A DNA stretch of 9,684 nucleotides from Clostridiales bacterium UBA929 (GTDB lineage: Bacteria > Bacillota > Clostridia > Oscillospirales > UBA929): contig DBDP01000118.1 in the NCBI GenBank assembly GCA_002293625.1, forward strand, positions 1-9,684, written 5' to 3'. A program made the translations under genes and the position numbers. The notes under the pieces are model-generated. The model was not told the DNA's origin and did not search any database. It saw nothing but the letters and a program-made list of their open reading frames with translations. Below are positions 1 to 9,684 of the stretch, in pieces. The first letter of the stretch is position 1. Each line of letters begins with the position of its first letter.

Positions 1-384
<384 letters not shown>

Positions 385-387
385 ACT

Positions 388-422
388 ACAATTGACAATT
401 GATAATGGACAATTATCAATCG
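388..422 (+). repeat. Heptamer array 1 (ACAATTG orientation), after 23S
   Basis: Five 7-bp units are seen: ACAATTG, ACAATTG, ATAATGG, ACAATTA, TCAATCG. The array begins about 3-5 nt after the estimated end of 23S rRNA. Positions 388-414 are the perfect reverse complement of 1207-1233 in array 7, just before 5S rRNA, over 27 nt. The array is AT-rich and may contribute to an RNA stem in the precursor transcript; that role is inferred. Confidence 0.85.
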
Positions 423-507
423 TTGATTGAGATGAGTAGCATTCAATTCACATGGCATTTGCCTTTCATCTTCCCCATTTATTCGGTTTTCAAGGTGCGG
501 CTTAACC
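423..507. other. Unassigned spacer between arrays 1 and 2
   Basis: This 85-nt stretch separates two heptamer arrays of the same orientation. I see no RNA gene, no credible coding frame with a ribosome binding site and no clear terminator. It belongs to the 441-nt gap between 23S rRNA and tRNA-Lys, which holds heptamer arrays 1 to 3, a hairpin at 572-609 and otherwise unassigned sequence. Confidence 0.6.
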
Positions 508-542
508 CAATTGACAATGTATAATTGACAATGGACAATTAT
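508..542 (+). repeat. Heptamer array 2 (CAATTGA orientation)
   Basis: Units of 7 bp read CAATTGA, CAATGTA, TAATTGA, CAATGGA, CAATTAT, the same orientation as array 1. This is the one array that does not lie next to an RNA gene. Its reverse complement matches array 3 (about 786-813) at roughly 25 of 28 positions, so arrays 2 and 3 could pair and loop out the 236 nt between them. Confidence 0.8.
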
Positions 543-571
543 TGTTGTCAGAGAAGCGCATCGTCGCCCGG

Positions 572-609
572 CTTCTAAAATAACGAGTCCACGCGAGTTA
601 TTTTAGAAG
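572..609 (+). other. Perfect 13-bp hairpin in 23S-tRNA spacer
   Basis: CTTCTAAAATAAC (572-584) is the exact reverse complement of GTTATTTTAGAAG (597-609), with a 12-nt loop. The stem is AT-rich and is followed by GAGAGCGCAG rather than a run of T, so it does not look like an intrinsic terminator. It could be an RNase III-type processing site in the precursor RNA or a small palindromic repeat; neither can be decided from the sequence. Confidence 0.7.
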
Positions 610-778
610 AGAGCGCAGAGTTTGACGGAAGCGACTTTCGCTTTCGGCGAACTTGAAGTGAAAGGGCGCGGATGATGCGTGACACAGAGAAGCGTGAACC
701 CGCTAAGCAGGAGAACGAAAAGCGACCGCCCGCGAGGCGAGGTGAACGTGACACAACGAAGCGCATCACTGCTCACCG
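610..778. other. Unassigned GC-richer spacer with short direct repeat
   Basis: No gene is recognised here. A 17-nt direct repeat is present: CGTGACACAGAGAAGCG at 678-694 and CGTGACACAACGAAGCG at 747-763 (15/17 identical). A small hairpin, AAGCGA/TCGCTT with a 3-nt loop, lies at 629-643. Open frames across this stretch have no ribosome binding site and run into tRNA-Lys, so they are not credible. Confidence 0.5.
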
Positions 779-820
779 TCAATTGCCCATTGACAATTAT
801 CCATTGTCAATTGTCAATTG
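779..820 (-). repeat. Heptamer array 3 (TCAATTG orientation), before tRNA-Lys
   Basis: Six 7-bp units read TCAATTG, CCCATTG, ACAATTA, TCCATTG, TCAATTG, TCAATTG, opposite in orientation to arrays 1 and 2. The array ends 5 nt before tRNA-Lys. Positions 782-813 are complementary to 905-936 in array 4 at 30 of 32 positions, so the two can form a long stem with tRNA-Lys in the loop. Confidence 0.87.
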
Positions 821-825
821 CCTTT

Positions 826-901
<76 letters not shown>

Positions 902-903
902 TA

Positions 904-938
904 TCAATTGACAATGGATAATTGACAATTGGCAATCA
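904..938 (+). repeat. Heptamer array 4 (ACAATTG orientation), after tRNA-Lys
   Basis: Five 7-bp units: TCAATTG, ACAATGG, ATAATTG, ACAATTG, GCAATCA. The array starts 2 nt after the CCA end of tRNA-Lys. Positions 905-936 complement array 3 (782-813) at 30 of 32 positions. Confidence 0.87.
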
Positions 939-976
939 GGACGCTTACCCTTACTCTCCTCTTGACGCTCAGCCAA

Positions 977-1011
977 ATCATTGTCAATTGTACATTGTAC
1001 ATTGTCAATTG
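977..1011 (-). repeat. Heptamer array 5 (TCAATTG orientation), before tRNA-Glu
   Basis: Five 7-bp units: ATCATTG, TCAATTG, TACATTG, TACATTG, TCAATTG. The array ends 8 nt before tRNA-Glu. Positions 1000-1012 are perfectly complementary to 1097-1109 of array 6. The pairing extends further if one extra TACATTG unit is looped out, which suggests unit-number change by slippage. Confidence 0.85.
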
Positions 1012-1019
1012 TCTTATCC

Positions 1020-1094
1020 GGCCCGTTGGTCAAGCGGTCAAGACGGCGGCCTCTCACGCCGCAAACAGGAGTTCGATTCTCCTACGGGTCACCA
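1020..1094 (+). tRNA. tRNA-Glu (anticodon CUC)
   Basis: This 75-nt tRNA decodes GAG. The acceptor stem GGCCCGT/ACGGGTC (1020-1026 with 1084-1090) pairs fully with one G-U wobble. Discriminator A is at 1091 and CCA is encoded at 1092-1094. The D stem is GTC/GAC. The anticodon stem GCGGC/GCCGC (1046-1050 with 1058-1062) encloses CTCTCAC, with anticodon CTC at 1053-1055. The T stem AGGAG/CTCCT with loop TTCGATT is intact. Like the neighbouring tRNA-Lys it reads a G-ending codon, which suits a GC-rich genome that also needs UUU and UUC isoacceptors elsewhere. It lies between 23S and 5S, so it is probably released from the rRNA precursor. Confidence 0.97.
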
Positions 1095-1096
1095 AA

Positions 1097-1124
1097 ACAA
1101 TTGACAATGGACAATTGACAATCA
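1097..1124 (+). repeat. Heptamer array 6 (ACAATTG orientation), after tRNA-Glu
   Basis: Four 7-bp units: ACAATTG, ACAATGG, ACAATTG, ACAATCA, starting 2 nt after the CCA end of tRNA-Glu. It is the inverted partner of array 5. Confidence 0.85.
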
Positions 1125-1197
1125 AGAGAACGTCTTTCCTGTTTGCAAACGCAAAAAGCTCCGCATCATCCCGCTTCCCCATTTCTCTCGTCCACGC
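1125..1197. other. Unassigned spacer before array 7
   Basis: This 73-nt stretch between arrays 6 and 7 shows no gene. It contains one perfect 10-bp palindrome, GTTTGCAAAC, at 1141-1150. The rest is pyrimidine-rich without a recognised signal. Confidence 0.5.
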
Positions 1198-1232
1198 TAC
1201 ATTGTCAATTGTCCATTATCAATTGTCAATTG
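1198..1232 (-). repeat. Heptamer array 7 (TCAATTG orientation), before 5S
   Basis: Five 7-bp units: TACATTG, TCAATTG, TCCATTA, TCAATTG, TCAATTG. The array ends 8 nt before the estimated 5' end of 5S rRNA. Positions 1207-1233 are the exact reverse complement of 388-414 in array 1. No matching array follows 5S; the terminator hairpin is there instead. Confidence 0.86.
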
Positions 1233-1240
1233 TTTCGTCA

Positions 1241-1356
<116 letters not shown>

Positions 1357-1361
1357 ACACG

Positions 1362-1407
1362 AATACCCCCTAAACAGTTTTCGCTGTTTGGGGGTATTTC
1401 TTTGTTT
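1362..1407 (+). terminator. Intrinsic terminator of the rRNA operon
   Basis: AATACCCCC plus AAACAG (1362-1377, with a bulged T at 1371) pairs with CTGTTTGGGGGTATT (1384-1398) around a TTTTCG loop. The stem is 15 bp and is followed by a T-rich tail, TTTCTTTGTTT, at about 1397-1407. Both halves of a Rho-independent terminator are present, directly after 5S rRNA. Confidence 0.93.
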
Positions 1408-1493
1408 GGCATGTTGAAAATTGACCGCTCCGGCTTGTGAGGCACCTGTTCACAAGCACTGCGCTCGTTCGCCTGATATGCGCGATTTTGCTA

Positions 1494-1522
1494 TTGAGTT
1501 TTTGGACGAGTTGTGATAAAAT
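1494..1522 (+). promoter_or_regulatory. Sigma-A-type promoter for the flavin reductase gene
   Basis: A -35 box TTGAGT (1494-1499) and a -10 box TAAAAT (1517-1522) are separated by 17 bp. A TG at 1514-1515 makes it an extended -10 promoter. Transcription would begin near 1529, giving a leader of about 50 nt before the gene at 1580. An 8-bp hairpin, GCTTGTGA/TCACAAGC (1433-1457), lies further upstream with unknown role. Confidence 0.65.
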
Positions 1523-1579
1523 GAATATGTCTTTGAAAGATAAGGCGGAGGAATTGTTGTTTGTTTTTCGGAGGAGATT

Positions 1580-2152
1580 ATGAAACGAATTAACTCGTCC
1601 CAGATGCATTCGTTATGCGTTCAACCTTGTTTCCTGATTGGCACATATAATGAGAACGAAACTCCTAATTTTTGCCCTATTACTTGGGTAAGTGTTACCT
1701 ACGAGAATAACCAATATTTATTGATTATTAGTATGAACGGGGATAAAAAAACTAAAGAGAATATTGCCAGAACCAATTTGCTTTCCGCAAATCTTGTAAG
1801 TACAAATATGCTCGAGTTACTTGATTATTTTGGTACACGTTCGGGAAAAGACAAACCCAAAAATGAAATGACTTTTGAATATAGTGATGGTGCCGAGCTT
1901 CATGTACCAACGTTAAATTTAAGTAGGTGGGTATATGAATGTGAAATTGATAGCATGGTGCAAAAGGGTGATACAACTACTTATTTTTGTAAAATGAAGA
2001 ATGTGCAATACGATGAGAAGCTGAAAGAACCTGATGGCTTAGGGGATATAAATTTGACGGTTCTAGAGCCTGTCGTCTATTCCGGTATGTATCATTCCAT
2101 AGGTAAATGTTTGGGTCGAATAGGTGATTTTTACAAAGACCCTCCCCAGTAA
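1580..2152 (+). CDS. Flavin reductase-like FMN-binding protein
   Basis: This 190-aa protein looks like a member of the flavin reductase-like/flavoredoxin family: small cytoplasmic split-barrel proteins that bind FMN and move electrons between NAD(P)H or ferredoxin-type partners and acceptors. The exact substrate is not known. The N-terminal strand region (PCFLIGTYNENETPNFCPITW, split at residues 16-36) and ISMNGDKKTKENI (about 50-62) fit the family pattern, in which a Thr near the end of the second motif helps bind the flavin phosphate. There is no signal peptide or membrane segment. The start is fixed by a strong ribosome binding site GGAGG at 1570-1574, 5 nt before ATG. The gene is monocistronic, with its own promoter and a likely terminator. 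It is much richer in A and T (AAT, AAA, TTT, ATA codons) than rpoB and rpoC, which suggests acquisition by transfer. Confidence is good for the family and low for the reaction. Confidence 0.82.
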   Translation: MKRINSSQMHSLCVQPCFLIGTYNENETPNFCPITWVSVTYENNQYLLIISMNGDKKTKENIARTNLLSANLVSTNMLELLDYFGTRSGKDKPKNEMTFEYSDGAELHVPTLNLSRWVYECEIDSMVQKGDTTTYFCKMKNVQYDEKLKEPDGLGDINLTVLEPVVYSGMYHSIGKCLGRIGDFYKDPPQ

Positions 2153-2169
2153 CCCCCTCAAAAACCATT

Positions 2170-2206
2170 ACAGCCTGCAACCGCAATGGTTACAGGCTGT
2201 TTGTGA
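2170..2206 (+). terminator. Probable terminator after the flavin reductase gene
   Basis: ACAGCCTGCAACC (2170-2182) pairs with GGTTACAGGCTGT (2188-2200) around a 5-nt loop: 12 of 13 pairs, with one C-A mismatch. It lies 17 nt after the stop codon. The tail is only TTTGTG, so termination may be weak. A competing hairpin, AACCATT/AATGGTT (2163-2169 with 2185-2191), overlaps it. Confidence 0.6.
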
Positions 2207-2234
2207 CAATTGTGCGATTTTATTCGAAAAACTC

Positions 2235-2263
2235 TTGACAAAAGAGGAAAAAACTATTATAAT
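2235..2263 (+). promoter_or_regulatory. Perfect consensus sigma-A promoter for rpoBC
   Basis: The -35 box TTGACA (2235-2240) and the -10 box TATAAT (2258-2263) both match the consensus exactly, with the ideal 17-bp spacer. Transcription should begin near 2269-2271. Such a strong promoter fits highly expressed RNA polymerase genes. It lies directly upstream of rpoB, so the operon appears to be transcribed on its own rather than from ribosomal protein genes. Confidence 0.9.
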
Positions 2264-2269
2264 TACAGT

Positions 2270-2425
2270 TCACCGCGTTTTGCCCGTTCACCGGACAGGC
2301 TGCGGCGTCAAACTCTCCTTTGTACAGGATACCACCGATTTCAGGAAAAAGCAATGCCTTGTCGAGAAAACTTATACGTTTACCCGTGTGTATCATTGAT
2401 TATTTTTTGGAGTTGATGCAGGCTT
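2270..2425 (+). promoter_or_regulatory. 5' leader of the rpoBC transcript (about 155 nt)
   Basis: This is the untranslated stretch between the inferred start site and rpoB. It begins with a direct repeat, GTTCACCG, at 2268-2275 and 2286-2293. I see no hairpin followed by a T run, so no attenuator is evident. Near its end are a T run (2403-2408) and GGAG (2409-2412), 13 nt before the rpoB ATG, with a weaker GCAGG at 2418-2422 closer to it. Length and repeats make a regulatory role possible, but nothing shows it directly. Confidence 0.5.
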
Positions 2426-6100
<3,675 letters not shown>

Positions 6101-6106
6101 GGTTTT

Positions 6107-6186
6107 TGTAGGGCGTGCCGCCCTCGGCACGCCGGAGGTTATACACCGGTTCACTCAAAAGCGCGCCGGGAGCGGCGCGCCCTACA
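6107..6186. repeat. 80-bp palindromic element between rpoB and rpoC
   Basis: The element is bounded by perfect 9-bp inverted repeats, TGTAGGGCG (6107-6115) and CGCCCTACA (6178-6186), extendable to 13 bp with one mismatch. Inside are two perfect hairpins: GGCGTGCCG/CGGCACGCC (6112-6133, 4-nt loop) and GCGCGCC/GGCGCGC (6161-6180, 6-nt loop). It can thus fold either as one large stem or as two hairpins. Neither hairpin is followed by a T run, so it is not a standard terminator. The layout suggests a small dispersed, MITE-like or REP-like repeat; its copy number cannot be seen from one window. Confidence 0.72.
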
Positions 6187-6228
6187 GACGGGGTTCTGTT
6201 TATCTTAGAAACGGAAAGGGCGAATCCT

Positions 6229-9684
<3,456 letters not shown>

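Noticed and set aside
2124..2399. 91-codon plus-strand frame before rpoB
   Set aside because: It overlaps the end of the flavin reductase gene, a hairpin, the rpoB promoter and the leader, and has no ribosome binding site.
6107..6186. Intrinsic terminator after rpoB
   Set aside because: The hairpins are strong, but no T run follows either of them, and rpoC downstream has no recognisable promoter of its own.

Overview
The window reads as a chromosomal segment of a moderately GC-rich member of the Firmicutes, most likely a Clostridia/Oscillospirales-type bacterium. That placement is inferred from the RpoB and RpoC protein sequences, the 5S and 23S rRNA sequences, the consensus sigma-A promoters and the strong purine-rich ribosome binding sites; no database search was possible. 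Everything supported is on the + strand.

Region 1 (1-1407) is the distal half of an rRNA operon. It holds the 3' end of 23S rRNA, then tRNA-Lys(CUU), tRNA-Glu(CUC), 5S rRNA and a strong intrinsic terminator. Placing two tRNAs between 23S and 5S is unusual. The spacers carry seven AT-rich arrays of a degenerate 7-bp repeat (ACAATTG in one orientation, TCAATTG in the other). Six of the seven arrays lie within about 3-9 nt of a mature RNA end. Orientation flips so that each tRNA sits between inverted arrays: 30/32 complementarity around tRNA-Lys, at least 13 nt perfect around tRNA-Glu, and a 27-nt perfect inverted match between the array after 23S and the array before 5S. In the transcript these would form long stems enclosing each RNA, so they could act as processing stalks. 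This is the most interesting structure in the window.

Region 2 (1400-2200) is a single AT-rich gene for a flavin reductase-like FMN-binding protein. It has its own promoter and ribosome binding site and probably its own terminator. Its base composition differs sharply from the GC-rich rpoB and rpoC, suggesting acquisition by transfer.

Region 3 (2235-9684) is the rpoB-rpoC operon, coding for the beta and beta' subunits of RNA polymerase. It starts from a perfect consensus promoter (TTGACA, 17 bp, TATAAT) with a leader of about 155 nt. The usual rplJ-rplL neighbours are absent upstream. rpoB is complete (1224 aa). rpoC is open to the window edge (1152 aa seen) and lacks only its C-terminal end. 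The 128-bp rpoB-rpoC gap holds an 80-bp GC-rich palindromic element with terminal inverted repeats and two internal hairpins, resembling a small dispersed (MITE-like) repeat.

Together the window joins stable-RNA genes with the core transcription machinery, both growth-linked, with one unrelated, probably acquired gene between them.
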